64,000 nucleotides of DNA from Neodontobutis hainanensis (GCA_024349245.1 JALDNG010000077.1:813001-877000), one strand, 5' to 3'. Counted from the first letter of the stretch, positions 35,495 through 49,470 are shown. Numbers and translations: made by a program. The notes: a model not told the origin generated them from the letters alone.

Positions 35495-38400
35495 GTAAGA
35501 CTGATGTTCAAGAGTGTGGTGTGTTTCCCTCACTTGCACAGAGACACAGCACACTTCAACCCCTTCTGTTTGGAGTGGGAGGTTTTATATACAAGCCCAT
35601 GGCCGAATTTTAAACTCTATTCATTTGCTTGGCCACTCTGTTCTCAAGTGGCTCTGCTTTTGGTGAGTCCATCTCCTTTTCACGTGGACTTCTTTTCATT
35701 CATACTTTTATAATGGATGATGAAGGACGCGGCTTGGCACATCCAGCCTGTCCCCACCCTCCTTTCCACTTCCTTTGTCTTGAGCCATGATTGATGATCT
35801 TTCCAAAGGCTACTCCATTTTTTATTTTTCCACAAAAGCATTAATTTAAGCAGACTTGGTGTATGCAAAGTAAATGTGCATCGCCGGGCAACAGACAGCA
35901 ATATTTACCAAAAAGTACATTTTGTAAAGAAGAAGTGATACTAGTTCAAGTAGCGTTTTGAAACTGTTTTGTGTCCTTAGTTTATTTCTACCTTCGGAAA
36001 ATGAAGCAAAAAAAAATACTTCGGTAATGAAATACAGTGTATGTCCTTTCCCTTGTGTTTATATCAACAATTGCACTGCTTAGATCTCAGGGAGTAGTAA
36101 ATTGAGGCGAGGCAATATATTTTTAGATGGGAATTTTTCTGAGCTCTGATAACCTTTAATTGGCTGGCGGTCTGGCAAACAGTGCACAGTGTATGTTATT
36201 GAATGGCACCCCCCACCCCCAAGCTTTGTCAAGCTTTTCCCAGTTTGGTTTACACTTTTGCATGTTTCAAATAGCAGCAAAACTAGATTTGTTTATAACC
36301 TATAACAAGGCATTTGTCTCGACAAGTTACAAACATTGAGGATACTGTTAATAATGCTGGGTCTATGGTTGAATAAAACAGGACAAAATAGCCAAAGTAA
36401 GTTGTTGCCATGACATCAGATCAGCAGGAAAGTAATTAGGCCAACAAAACACAAAAATGAAAACATCATCCACCCTTAAACAAAATATTGCAAATGTATT
36501 CACTGGAAAACTTGAGCAAAAGCCCTAGAGAAATTAGAGATGTGTTCTGTAGCCCTCAATATGTGATAAAATACAAAAATACATGTTAGCAAAGCCTACT
36601 TTTTTTTCTGAAATCTTCCACTAACGGTCTTGGGTTTTTACTGTGTAATAACTATGAAGCAACACAATAAGGCAGCTAACGAAAATGAGAGCTCTACAAG
36701 CCTCTGGAGAGCTGGTATGTGAGTCAGCTTAAGCGTCTGGGAACCAAGCTAATGTCAGAGTGTCCGCAGGGAGGCGTCGAGACCGGCTCAGTTAACTTAT
36801 CGCTGCAGAAAGCTGAACACATCTGGCAAGTGTGCCTCTGCTGCTTAAATAACAATTTGAAGGGTAATGTAATGTCTGAACTGGACAATTAGGAAGTGGT
36901 CATATACAAATGTTTATTTGCTGTGAACACTGTAAGCCTTTGTTTTATTGTTTTCTCTCCATGTAGCATGCAGCAGCGTTGTATTCATTATCAATGTTAT
37001 GAAAAGTTATTATTGTGTCAAAGACAGTGTACATAACAAGAGAAGTTCTAATGCCAGTGCATACTTGCCTTTTAAGGTGTCACATAATATTATACATTAA
37101 GTACAGCAAGATTAGCCTACACTAGCTGAGGATGTGCAATTGAATGCTAATGATGTGGATTTATTTTACAGTTGCATATTGTAATAAGGAATTGGTTAAA
37201 TATTTTTTTCACTTTCTGTTGTCAACTGCAGTTTAAAGAAAGATATACTGTAGTCAACAATGGATTACTTAATTTAATCTAATTTAGCAGTTATACTAGA
37301 GAAATTACAGTGTATAGAATACCATCTTGTTTAGTTTTTGTTTAGGCAAAATCCTTACCAGGTTATATTTATAAGAAGATAGCAGGACATTATGGTATAT
37401 GATCTACAAAATGCAATCAATTTCTAATTGAATTATTAAAACATGGCACCTTTTTTTTTTTCCTTTTTTCAACTTTTATTTTATTATTTCTCTATAAAAA
37501 TACAGTATATCTGAACCTATATTACATTTTAATTTAAATTAGGGTATGTAGATGGTGTTCAGATCGAAGTAAGTATGGGACTAATTGTTTGATTCTGAAC
37601 TGAAGTGGATTAATTATCACCCATTGTGGAACAGTTGAAGTTATATGTTATACACAAATTAAAAAACTGAAGACATCCATGTGCCAAAATACAGCTGTAG
37701 TGTTGCAGGCTGGCACTTAGGGGAGCAAAGAGACTTCATGCTGCTTGACACAGTCCTGAGTGTGGGCTCCATCTGCACAGCGCTCATCTACGCTCATTAT
37801 GCTGATTAATCACTCTACACCACCCACTTTCAACCACACGCCAATCACCATTTATCCACATGGACAACTGCGTGCACGTAACGCAGAGGGACACATCTGC
37901 GTGCCGACAGCACAGGGGAATGTATATACTTTAGTTTGACGGGGATGAAAAGAACAGTGAAAAGGCGGTTAAAAGCATCTCTCAAGCAAACAGTCAAACA
38001 GTAAAAACAAAAATAAGTGAAATTGGAAGTAAGAGGCCTCTATAATGTATCTAAAACTACACAACTCCATCTTATTATCTTCCCACTTGGTGGACAAGTC
38101 TAATGCAATGATTTGTCATCACAGTGTGGCAGTGCGTTGGCCTTGAAGTACCCCTTCAATGTGTTACACTGGCACTGTGGATAGATAGGACTTGATTGGC
38201 TGTTCTTATTCTGCATTAGGGCCCATCAGCGCCTCAGAAATGATGTACACATCTCTGAATGCTGGCAGACAGTCCCGCACTTCACTATTCATCCAGACTC
38301 TGTATGAATCGCTGCAATTCCATGCTCATTTTTATACTTATGCGTAAGGTTTACAAACATATGTCCTGTAAATGCACATCTAGTATGTTGCTTCTTCCAG

Positions 38401-39698
38401 ATTTTATAATTTTTTAAGTTTTTTTTTGTAAAAGGCCACAATTGTGTAATTTATCATTGAGCCTGTGATGTGCACAAACATTTTTCTGTTGCACTTTTTA
38501 ATTTCATTTGTCTATTCATGGTTGTAATGGTTGACAGAGGTCACTTTTGTCTATCAGGTCAGCTTCATCAAATTCAAAGAGACAACACAGCCTCTCCACA
38601 ACCATACTCTGGATAACAATGAGATGAAGAGGACAATGAGAGACAATAATGAACGCTGGCTGTGTGAAAACAGATTGAGCCTCAGAAAGCTTGGCAGAGG
38701 TCTGCGTTTAAAAGGCTGACAGCCTGACAAAGCCATTCATTTCTATTGTTGGCTGGGAGCAGAAGTAGCAAGGGAAGGGTTCTGAGACCTTGTTTGTGTG
38801 GCATCGAGTCTGACGCGTGTCCTGAATTGTGGGCACCTTGTTGTATTGTTTGGATTTAGTTTGGCACTCAAGTATCCCAAGACCCTCCAGTGCTTTTTTA
38901 GAATTTCAGACATGCCAGTGACCTTGCTGTCACTGACTTAAGTTGGCTCTCGTTTTCATGTAGCTTTTAATTTCTCCAAAGTCCTAACATTTTTTGCCTC
39001 AGGGACAAGGCTTAACCAGCATAATGATGGTATTTGGTCCCCAGCCCTTATCGTTCTTGCCAGAAGAGCACCAAAAGGGCAGGCGATGCACATGTTATTA
39101 GTCATTAGCATTGTAAACTCATGGTTTGTGATGTAATCACACTGGTACACATGCACTGGGCCACTTACACTGTTAGCTGCATTGTGAAATTCCAGTTTTA
39201 TGGTAGACAATACTTTTAAACAGTAATCATCTCAAGGGCCAACCATATAGCTAATTTACTAGCTTTTTTTAAAATCTGAAAATAATGTCAGGGCACTGAG
39301 TGGAATTTGACACAGAGTCTTTAAGAGCTAATATGACAGCAATTTTGAGTTTTTAATAACCTTTTTACTCAACAGAATATAATGATATGAGTGCATTACT
39401 TGTGCCAATGCCATACTGTAATCATGAATTGTGTTACCAATATTTTTTTCTTTATATAATAGAAGTTAAATTCTATAAATACAAATTCGTGTTACTCGTT
39501 ATTTTTAATGCATGAATACAATTTTCTTTTTAATTAAGGGCAAGGTAGAATTAGTCCAAGGATAATGTGTCTTTCCTATTTACTCTTGAACTAGTTTTAT
39601 CCAGTTATTTGTTGACTAAATTATGCCTAACTTTGAACTAGCTGAGATGTAATTTAACCATACCTTGTTAAATTATTTTGACTTTAGTCTCATTAATC
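35495..39698. other. Formin intron, nothing recognised
   Basis: Non-coding AT-rich DNA directly after the exon at 35400-35494. The donor GTAAGA starts it. No repeat family or exon was seen. Confidence 0.6.
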
Positions 39699-39737
39699 AC
39701 TAACTATGTGTTTATCCATAATAAACACATAGTTAGT
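39699..39737. repeat. Perfect 17-bp hairpin, 5-nt loop
   Basis: ACTAACTATGTGTTTAT (39699-39715) and ATAAACACATAGTTAGT (39721-39737) are exact reverse complements around CCATA. Only four bases separate it from a second perfect hairpin. Confidence 0.95.
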
Positions 39738-39741
39738 TGTA

Positions 39742-39788
39742 GTTGTGTGAGGCTCAATGTGACATTTACACATTGAGCCTCACACAAC
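39742..39788. repeat. Perfect 20-bp hairpin, 7-nt loop
   Basis: GTTGTGTGAGGCTCAATGTG (39742-39761) and CACATTGAGCCTCACACAAC (39769-39788) are exact reverse complements around ACATTTA. The arms are not AT-simple. The stem is shorter than a typical pre-miRNA (about 30 bp with mismatches), so a processed microRNA is unlikely but not excluded. Confidence 0.95.
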
Positions 39789-41085
39789 ACAATGCAAGCT
39801 TTATCTACTGATGATCTTTTTTCTTCGTGACCCAGAACAAGCCATGTGATATGCTGCTTGAACTGCGTTAGTCATCACTAAATGTTTAAGCACGCCCAGT
39901 TTTTGGTGTGTGTGGTAAGCTAAGTCTCATCAGCAGATGATGTGGCCCTGGGGGCTTGTTTTGTGGAATATCAGAGTGCCTTCTTAATGTTTAATGTCTG
40001 CCAATGTATTTTATATTACCCCATCTCCTTTTCAAAAAGAAAGGCTAATGACTAACACTGCACTGCCGCTATTCATTTGTAATTAGTATTGCCCTATGTT
40101 GTGTGCAAATGGGGAGTAACAATAATAAGGAAATGCAAAGAGTCCAACTGTTTTTAAGAAAACAGTGTGAGACAGGTGCATCCCTTGTGGAAAAGTGCAA
40201 TTGTATATGTTTAAGTCAGTACATACTGAATAGAGAGGTAAAGCAAATGTAGATCATTGTTATTTACTGTATATTGCACATGGAGTTCTCCTGTCATACC
40301 AGATTTGGCATACAGTAGAATTGGTGTCACTGTAAGTAGAGAAAACAGCTGAGGAAAATGCTATGCTTAAACCAGCCACTGGCGACTTGATAAGTAGGTT
40401 CCCAGGTGCCATCAAGTTTAGGCTGAATTTAGATGAGCCTGCTACAAAGTATAGTGTTGATATCATTTTAGCCCAATTCTTTTAAATTATTAATATTAGT
40501 GACACACTATGTGTATGAAGCTGGATTGAAATTTTTCTGAAATTTTGCTTCAGTCTCTATACAGATTTGTTTATAACCTTAGACACCCATTTCATGTAAA
40601 TGTTGTTATTTAGAGAAAATAATTGTAATGGTGTTGGCACATAGGATCATAATGCAGACTGACTGGATCATCTCGCAGGAAGCACTGGCGCTGTCTGCCT
40701 CTTGCTTTGCGCTCTTTCCGTTCACCTCGCCATGGCAACAACCTTTCCGCCAGGTCTCATAGGAGTCTTTCGCACTAGCCTTGCTTGTTATTATTGTTTA
40801 TCTCTCTTGTCAATCACGGAAATGACCACAATGCTCATCCATATGCATGCAGCCATCATTACACAGGCTATAGCCCATTGGCTGTGGGTTCTGCCAATGC
40901 CCATGCCAGGCTTTGTTCTCCACTGTAACAACAGGTGATTGTAGCAGCCTGGCACACTGTCTGGCATCATTTGCATGGTGTAAAAGTGCACATGTGGGGC
41001 AAGGTGATAAGTATTGCTGTGCACTGGGCCTGTTGGTTTAGAGCTTAAGCAGGAGAAACGGGGTCCCCCTTGGGCTTAATTGTGT

Positions 41086-41086
<1 letters not shown>

Positions 41087-41117
<31 letters not shown>
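41087..41117. repeat. Poly(T), 31 bases
   Basis: Uninterrupted T run in the formin intron; it could be a retroposed poly(A) tail on the other strand, but no element body was recognised next to it. Confidence 0.9.
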
Positions 41118-41118
<1 letters not shown>

Positions 41119-42399
41119 GCAGCACATAACTCTTTTCTGCATCAAATGCTAATTCAACAATGAAACACTAAATGTATTATGCTGATTTAGTGTGGCTGGA
41201 AAAATAAGACAGAAAGAAGAAGTATTGAAAAAACAAAGTAAAGGCAAAGGGGAGGAGAGGCACAGCTTGGCATAGTGCAATATCAAATGAGCTTCAGAAA
41301 TGGATGGCCAGGACCCAGTGTACCACATGTACTTTTCACTGATCATCACCACGCGGCTGATCTCTAGCCACAGGGTCCAGGCCAGGTACACTGTCCTCAG
41401 GTTGAATATTGATTAAAAGCACACACACCCTCCTACATTCACACACAGAACAACAGTAAAATTTTGATTAGGTGGAGTCTATGCAGCTTCTCCTCAGGCA
41501 CACTGGCTTTTTCTGTTTTCTTAAGCAAGTAAAAAAAAAAACTTTTCTGTTTTCACTCTCCAATTGGGCGTCTTTGTTTCTGTGACAGATGGCACATCAC
41601 TCACTGAGACACTCTCAGACAGCATTCTCCACAAACAAATTAATTTCTATTACTGTTTTGCATGCTCGCTTTTTTATTTGATTGGCAGTCTCATTATACA
41701 GCTGCACTCTATTAAAATGGCGGCGTGAAGCTTTGTAAAAGACTAATATTTACCACTGGGAGATGGTTTTGTTGTGTAGTGGCAAAGGTCAGCCCCATTT
41801 GAACCCATTAGTATGTACATGGGAAGTATGTTGTTATTCATTGTACACGACTGGCCAGTAAATCCAATTTATTAGATTCACACAAAGGTCGGTCTAGTTT
41901 GATAAACCTTTATGTTCCATTGGCATTTTGTTGTAAAATATTGTGGCTATTGCTTCTGTATAGTTAATTCTGTCTTATAATGTATGTGACAATATCATCT
42001 CTTCCTTTAGAGAGCAGAAAATATTATAGATGAGAAAAGGAACAAACTGTCGCCACAAAGGTGTTTATATTCTTGAAGAAAAACTTGGAATTAATGCAAC
42101 ATTAGTTTGACACGTCTATATTCTATTTCCTTTTCTGGTTTATGTAGCACTTCAGTTTGTGCCTGGTATTTGTTCCTTAATTTAAAGTTCAGTAAAGTTC
42201 TAGGGGAGGGCTGACTTTGGATAGTTGGATGTAGCCATAATAAGGCACGAGTCATTTGTTGTTTTTTGTTAGGTTTTTTGTTTCCTGTGGGTATTGTGAG
42301 CAAAACTTGCTGGATAAAACTAAAAAAAAAATAATAAAGAAAAGAAAACCATGTCCGTAGATTACCTTTTAGTTTTAGTGAGTTTATTAAGGTGCATAA

Positions 42400-42495
42400 T
42401 CAAAAAGACCCCATAATCGGTAATCTGTATTGGCCGATATTGATTTAGGTGTTTGTTGATCAGCATCAAAATTCCTGATTGCCGCACCTCTAGAA
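42400..42495. repeat. Possible DNA-transposon end fragment (ATCGG/CCGAT-rich)
   Basis: ATAATCGGTAATCTGTATTG, GCCGATATTGATTTAGG and ATTGCCGCACCTCTA resemble the 'tatcggtattggccgatat...gcatccct' ends of a common vertebrate DNA-transposon family. This is remembered similarity only. Confidence 0.35.
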
Positions 42496-42596
42496 CAGTA
42501 CATTGTAGTAACGACCATTGCTTTTTTGTTGACAAGGGTTCCTCTCATGTGGGACAGTGTATCACTGTCTCAAATAAAATATGTGTACAGTGAATG

Positions 42597-42682
42597 CATA
42601 GCATAGCATAGTATAAGTCCAATATACCATAGTATAGTATAGACTCTAAACAGCATAGTATAGCATGGTATAATATAGTTCT
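42597..42682. repeat. Degenerate (GCATA/GTATA)n tract
   Basis: Imperfect repeats of GCATAGCATAGTATA, CATAGTATAGTATAG and AGCATAGTATAGCATG; the same five-base theme as the tracts around 29.6, 33.6 and 34.9 kb. Confidence 0.6.
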
Positions 42683-45600
42683 CAGTCTTGTCTGACTTTT
42701 TTATTGCATTGTTTACAAAGGGGGGCACAGAAATAACATTTCAAGAAATAGAGCACCGGACACCAGGAGTTGTATAGTATATTTAGACAGTAATAGTAAT
42801 AATTACATTAATGATTATTCCATATTACCAAAACTGACTCCCATGTACCGCTAAACGGTACCAGTATGACACCAGAGGTATACACACCGCTGACATTGTC
42901 CTCTCTAAATCACAGTCTTCTCCTAAAAATGTCCATATAAATATACTGTTGGCCATTTGAGCTGTACATGTATTTTTTCATGTTCATTCAATGTCATTCA
43001 AATTATTGTTTTCAATACAGACAAGGTCAAATTCTAAACTAACTTTATAAATGAGTATTTTTAGCCCCACCTTATTTAATCATACTTCTCCATGTTGGGT
43101 GCTGGAGCTCAGGTGTTGCTCTTTTCGTTTTTCTAAGAATCTATATTTTGCTCTCACAGACAAATTTAATGTCACACTTAGTCTGTCAGGTTTCCTAGCC
43201 CCAAACTTCAGATTAATCCCTCCCTCCTCCCCATCTCTCTTCAGCGTTTTATTCTCCCTCTCACTGTGTTTGTGTCTTTCTCTCTGACTGCATTTCTTAT
43301 TTTGTTTAATGCGATTTTGGAATCTGTCACACTCAGTTTGTTGCCTGTCAGTCTGTCACTGTGGCAATGCTGCTCATAGTGAGATTTGAGGTGTTTGTGT
43401 GCTTTGCCTAAGTGTAGATTGTGTAATACTACAATGGCCTGTGTGACTGATGGTATTTGTTTAACACATCCACTTCCTAGATTATATTTTTATTCTCTGT
43501 TTATTTCTGGGCGTCTCACATCATAATGGGTGTTATTATTCTGAGCATTATTCATGTATCTGATGGGATTCTTGTGAATATTGATGTACTGATGTATTTG
43601 CTCTCCCTAGTCCTCAGTTGTTCTGTCATGGGCATCAATGAGCGTGGTGTTTTGCTGCCTTTACTGATGGCTCTCTTGGCATGTATAGTGATATTTTAAC
43701 TTGATAAACAACATGTGATCATCCAATTTCAATTAAAATGAAAATAACCATGCCCCCATTGACTTCCAGTCATTATTTTTCCAAAATGGGGACTCATTAC
43801 TCTCATTTATTTGTTGTATGTAGTATATGTGCTATAGCAATAAACAGGATAATAAGGATGTTATTTATGACTGTTTTCTAACTTTTCTAACTTTAAAAAA
43901 AAAAAAAAGTTTATAGATTTTTAGCAATATTCTCATCTCTTTAGTGTTGGCTTTTTTAATTCAGCTGAGACAACAGCTCTGGTATAAACAAGAACACAGA
44001 CTCCTACTACAAGTGGAAGAAGTTCATTTTTTTAGTTGACTATTATTTGGGGGAAAAAGTTATTCTAAATGTGAGTAAACTATATCCACTGTCCATTCTA
44101 ACACAAACCTTCTAAAAAAAATGTTAAAAATTTCTATTTGGTATTTGGAATGCTCTATTATTTTTTTTTTCCATTTTCATAAACAATGGCACATTGTAAT
44201 CTTCCACATGCTGAAATCCAATTCTCACCGTAGGTTTGTTTGCGGTAGGTGCCGTCTACACCCACATTTGTGAAACTATTGTGAAAAGTTACTCTTTATC
44301 GTCTGACTTGAGCTTAGTTTAAAAAGAAAAAGAAGAAAGAACGGACTTCTGCAATTTCACATAATGTCTTTTCAGGAACTGTCAAGCCTGGGTCTGTGGA
44401 GTAAAGCTGGTGGAATCTCAGCAGTCTCTTCGTCTGCCTGTTACTTTGCTATTGATTTAAAGTGAAGTCTTCACTGATTTTCCATGAGCCAGGTAGGAAG
44501 CCCGCTGAGGTGTCGCGGCAGGGAGATGGCACTCCCATGTTGCTCTTCATCACAAAGCATGTGCAGAATACCGCATGTTTTTCCGTCTCCACAATCCACC
44601 AGAAAAATCAATTAAGAAGAGAAAATCACATCTGTCAAGCACATGGCAGTCGAGGCTCTGCTGTCTTTCTTCGTAGACCTCCCATAGGCCTTGTAGAGAG
44701 AACACAGTTTACCCATATCGTCTTTCGGCTTTTATTTTTTATTTTATTCAGCCCAGTTTAATAATGACTTTATTGCTCAGAGAAAGGCTTTATCGATTGA
44801 CACGCCTCAGACTATATTTGGAGGTTTCTTGGATTTCTTTATCATCTTGACATTACTTTTGGGAATATGCTCCTCGGTGCTCTTAAGTATATTTCACAGG
44901 TAGGAGTCTTAAAGTGATAGATGATAGATGTTGCCGCAGCTGCTTTGACACAATCCAGACGGAATAATAGATAGATCCAAAACAAGTATTAAAAATGATA
45001 TGTTGAACATTGTCACTAATATTCTTATACTGAACTGCCTGCTTCTTTAACATCCTGTTTTTAAACTCAGCAGCAGTGTTAACACTTAATGTGCACCTAA
45101 CACCATCCTTTTAAACTGCGTTAACTTGGCATGGCTTCTTGGGTGCTGCTGAACTGTGATTCGCTGGAAGCCAGTTGACAGCAGCAAAGATCAAAGCGCG
45201 GAAGTGAAAACCCTACAGATACTGTCATCCTTCTACAAATGTTTAGTGAACCGTAACCTGTATCTCATTACTTTTACACTCGCCTTTACCCCTCACACCC
45301 GCTCTCCTTCCTCAAGCACAGACCTTTCACAGTCTGGGGAGAAGTGCTTGCATCTATTTAAACAATATCCCCCACTGTTCAACATTTGTGTATTTTTGCA
45401 GAGGATTATTTGATAAAAGTTGTTGGGTGTGTGTGATTCACCAAAACGCAACAACCCTGCGTTCCAAATCCATTCTGCATTCACATGGAAAGGCTCAGTT
45501 GTTAAGAACAATGTGATATTTCTGCCCGGCCAGTACTGTGAACCCTGCCACTACTAATACTACAAGCATTCAACACTAGCAGAGGTACTGGCAAACTTTT

Positions 45601-46452
45601 CTTATTCCTGAAGTTTTCTGGAGCAGGGCTGATTAATTTGGATTTATATACCTAATACTAAGAAGATATGCTCAGTGCATGAGTGTTTGGAGAAGATAAA
45701 CTAAATTGTTCCATTGTTGTTCTGCTTGTTGTGTGAAACCAGCAGCCAATAGCTGATGCATTTGTTACACAGTTAACCACCACAAAACTCAACCTCCTTC
45801 AAAAGTTTGCATTTTTTTTATTGAGTCAAGTGGTCAAATCACATCATAATCTTTCCGTTTTTGTTTGCTTTTGTTGTCTTTGGCTGTCTGCAAGGGTTAG
45901 ACCTGTGACTAGACTTTACGCCATTAAGCAGCTTAGAATGGCTCCAGCACTCAGCTTAAAGTTGTAGTTTGTAACTTTTTCAAAGTTAAAGGAGAGCGAG
46001 TGCAGGCGCATGGTGTGAACAGTAAAGCTTTAATGGTTTATTTGAAAGGAAATTACTCATTACAGTCAAAGTTACAGAACAGTGGGACATGCTAACTTCT
46101 GGTAGCACTGTATTTCAGCTCATCCTCACCATTTTCAGACCAAGTAACATGATATTTTTTGTATTTAATTAGAATAATCAGCTGTGTTTTGAGACGACTT
46201 GTATCCACCCTCCCCCTAACTGACCTGCGATGAGACGTGTAAAAGATCTGTGTACAGTCCTGAAGCCTTGGACTACAAGTGTGCATCTCTAGTGTCTAAC
46301 CTTCTGCTACTACTGTGTATTATAAATGTTTTGCATTATTTACATCCTTTTATAATACAGTCTGTACATGTGTTACCAGCTAAAGCTCTGTATATTTTAT
46401 ATCTGCATAAATCTAAACATCTGTCATAATCACAATATGCTTTAGAGAAGTA

Positions 46453-46480
46453 TGTGTGTGAAGATTCTCAGTCATCCAGG
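46453..46480 (+). repeat. Short Penelope terminal-repeat scrap
   Basis: GTGTGTGAAGATTCTCAGTC then ATCCAGG matches the outer end of the terminal repeat at 13421 (GTCTGTGAAGGTTCTCAGTC then ATCCAGG) with few mismatches, then diverges. Confidence 0.55.
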
Positions 46481-47406
46481 ACTTTTCCTCATGCTTTTGC
46501 AATAACACACAACATGGTTAGAAATATAATTCTAGTAAAATAAATACATATAACATATAGTCACGTGATGAAAACAAATCAAGAGTTTTGTATAAATTAC
46601 TTTATTGAAGAAGAGATTTGTCTAAAGCAGTGGCATGCATCATGAGAGGATTAGTCTTCATAAAACCCACAGGTCAGTCTCTCCTGCAGAGTTCACCTGA
46701 GGACACAGAGGCTCACTTTGACTAATTTTAAACATTTGTCACAATTTCCCTGATTTGGAAAAGTTAAACACTCTTGCTTTTAATGAATGAATTAAAAGGT
46801 AATTGCTGAAACAAGGAATTATTTTATTGTGTAAACTGGCCTAAGATGAAGATCTGCCACTCTAGGGGAGCATTTGCAGATTTCAGTATCTGTTTAATGA
46901 ACAATAATGCAGACTGACTGATTCAAGCATGTAATTAGTTTTGTCTTATCCTAGCATTTTTAATTTTGGGCTCACTCTATTCTGTTTGTGGGCTGTACAA
47001 AGGCAGGAGGAAAAAAGTCACCAAATCTGACAGTGACATCTCCACATAACTTTTGCTATGCAATAACTTTAACTATGAAATAATTGTTCAATTATTAGTT
47101 TTCTCATTATCCTCATTGGTTTTCATTAACTAACTACCTAAGAGTTAAGGTTAGTCTCTGCTTGGCTTCATTTTGAAGGGTTAGTGGGACATTTGGATGT
47201 TCCCTGCCCTGCTGTGTGGTAGGAGTCTTGTGCTTTAGAAAATGCAGTGTGAACATGCTACAGGTGCTACAGGGCTTCAGAAGTCCCCATGCACAACACT
47301 TTATGCCTCTGTTAACTTCCTGTAACTTCAGCCAATAGGCGTTGCTGAACGCAAAATGAATCATAAATGTAACTTATGAATTGAAAATTACAAAGGAAAA
47401 ACAAGT

Positions 47407-47411
<5 letters not shown>

Positions 47412-47488
<77 letters not shown>
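47412..47488. repeat. (AT)n microsatellite, about 38 units
   Basis: Uninterrupted AT repeats for about 77 bases; the longest in the window. Confidence 0.95.
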
Positions 47489-47490
<2 letters not shown>

Positions 47491-49470
47491 TTTGTTTACA
47501 GTTATAGGGTAACAGTTACAATTCTAGATTTTATTTTTATAATATTTTTTTCTTTGGTTAAGTTTACGTTCCCCATTTACATTCAATCTGACCCTGGGTT
47601 GACGCCATACACATACATCAAGTGCCTTCATTTCTTTCAAAGGCAGTGAATGAATGTTTTTGCTGTTTCCCACAATCCCGTCAGACTGCTGCTTGTGTCT
47701 GGAGGCCTGCCGCGTTGTGTCTGGCCCGACGTCATCACCCAGTCTCCCACATCGCTGCACATATGCCACCGCCATTGTGTCAATAGTGCTTCATGGGGTT
47801 TCTGATAATTAACAAGATGACAGACAAATGAAGTGACAACTACAAGGTGGATTTTCCATTGCATTACTTTCTTTTTTTGTCCCCGGCTCTCCTCGCTCTC
47901 TTGCATAAGCCCATTCTCAAAAGTGACATCCAGAAATGATTTAGATTAGTTTCACAGATGACGTGACAACGGGTGGAATTAATCTCCATCAGCTCATCGT
48001 TTTTGAAAATACCAAGCTTCTATGATACACGGAGGTTTAAATTTTTAAGTATGCTTTTGAATTGTCTCTTTTCTAAAATCTGATGCTTCTCAAATTCAAA
48101 AATAAACAACAAACAGCGCAAATTTTCTGGTATCTGACAGATTTTGAAGTTCTACCAATGAGTGCCAGCTGTCTTGGGCCGGAGGCAGGTTGAAGTTCAT
48201 TATCCTAGACGTAACCCTGGGGTTAATTGTCACTTCCACTACAAGACATTTTGCACTTTGCGTGATCTTTGTTGACTGATAAATGCTTTTCAGTTATAAA
48301 TGTCAAAACTCTTCAGAAATAGTTTGATAAACCTTATTAGCTGGTTCTTTGGGTGAATTTATCTACAAATGTTTGTGATTCTGCATTTTTTATCACAATT
48401 GTTTTGCATATTTGTATAAATATTATTTGGTAAATTCTTGTGAATATTAAATTCTTTACTAAAATAGTAAATATTTAGCCTCTGTAAGTGTGTGCTGAAT
48501 AATATGGTATCTACTGCCCACAATCATACGAGAAACCCTGGAGCCATCATAATTTAACTCCAATATAATCCTTAACAATTCCAATTACACTAATATGTTT
48601 TCTACTATTTATACAATACACAATTCTTTCTGCTTCTGCTGATATGATCAAAAGTATTCATTATTAAGGCTCCATGGCTTTCTACAGAGCCTAATTGGGG
48701 ATTCAGCAAAAGCAAGCAACATTTGATATAATGGCTTTCTCCCAAACAGGAATTGCTGCATTATGGCTTACTTTTTATATGCTCTATTCCCTCGGGGAAG
48801 GACTGAGATGTCATCATTAGTGGGCAGTAGGCTCGGCCCATGCTGAGCTCTGCAGAGTGGTCAGCCACTGTAGCCCAGTAACACAACAGTGTCTAGCTGT
48901 GTTTTCCTTGTCTGGGTTAGCATGTGCGCACATGACCCTAAGTCTGCTCCCGCTGAATATATTTAGGAAGCTAATGAGGAAGAAGGCTTTGTGACAACAT
49001 GGAAAAGGGCATCGCTTTTTCTTCTTCTCTTCTGGGAAAAAGAGGTGAAAAGTTGGTCTGGTCAATTTTATTAACTTGGCTGACCTTCACACAAACAATT
49101 AACATTTGCAGAAAACACAGCCCCTCCCATTAACTTACTCATCTCCGCCTTAATCTCCAACTTCTCCACTTATTTCACAACTTCCTCTGGCAACGATAAT
49201 CAAAGAAAAGTCGCAAATTAGTGGCAAACCCATCTCGGGGTTTTTAGAGACAATTGCAAGGTCATGTGGATTATGCAGTAAAAAGTCATTTGAAGTCTCC
49301 TGCCATGTTGGGTAATTGGCACTCAGCGGCCACACACTTCTTGTATGGTCTCTATTCTCCTCCCACTGTGTAAGGTATCCCATGATCCTATTCTGTGAGT
49401 TCAAATTGTTCCTTATGAGAAAAGAAAAAAGCTCCTTTATTAACAAAATCTGTGTGTGTACTTTTTGCAG

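Larger units (their letters stand above)
39789..42596. other. Formin intron, only simple repeats recognised
   Basis: Non-coding. It includes the T31 run at 41087-41117 and a tentative transposon-end fragment at 42400-42495. A minus-strand open stretch at 41149-41391 has no recognised domain. Confidence 0.5.
42683..49470. other. Formin intron, few recognisable features
   Basis: Long AT-rich non-coding stretch. Apart from the (AT)n at 47412-47488 and the Penelope terminal-repeat scrap at 46453-46480, no exon, RNA gene or repeat family was recognised. Confidence 0.5.

Noticed and set aside
41149..41391. Minus-strand 80-codon open frame beginning YLAWTLWLEISRVV, with exon-like GC content
   Set aside because: It looks protein-like, but I recognise no family, see no good acceptor or donor at its ends, and it decays into low-complexity sequence; tBLASTx conservation would be needed to revive it.
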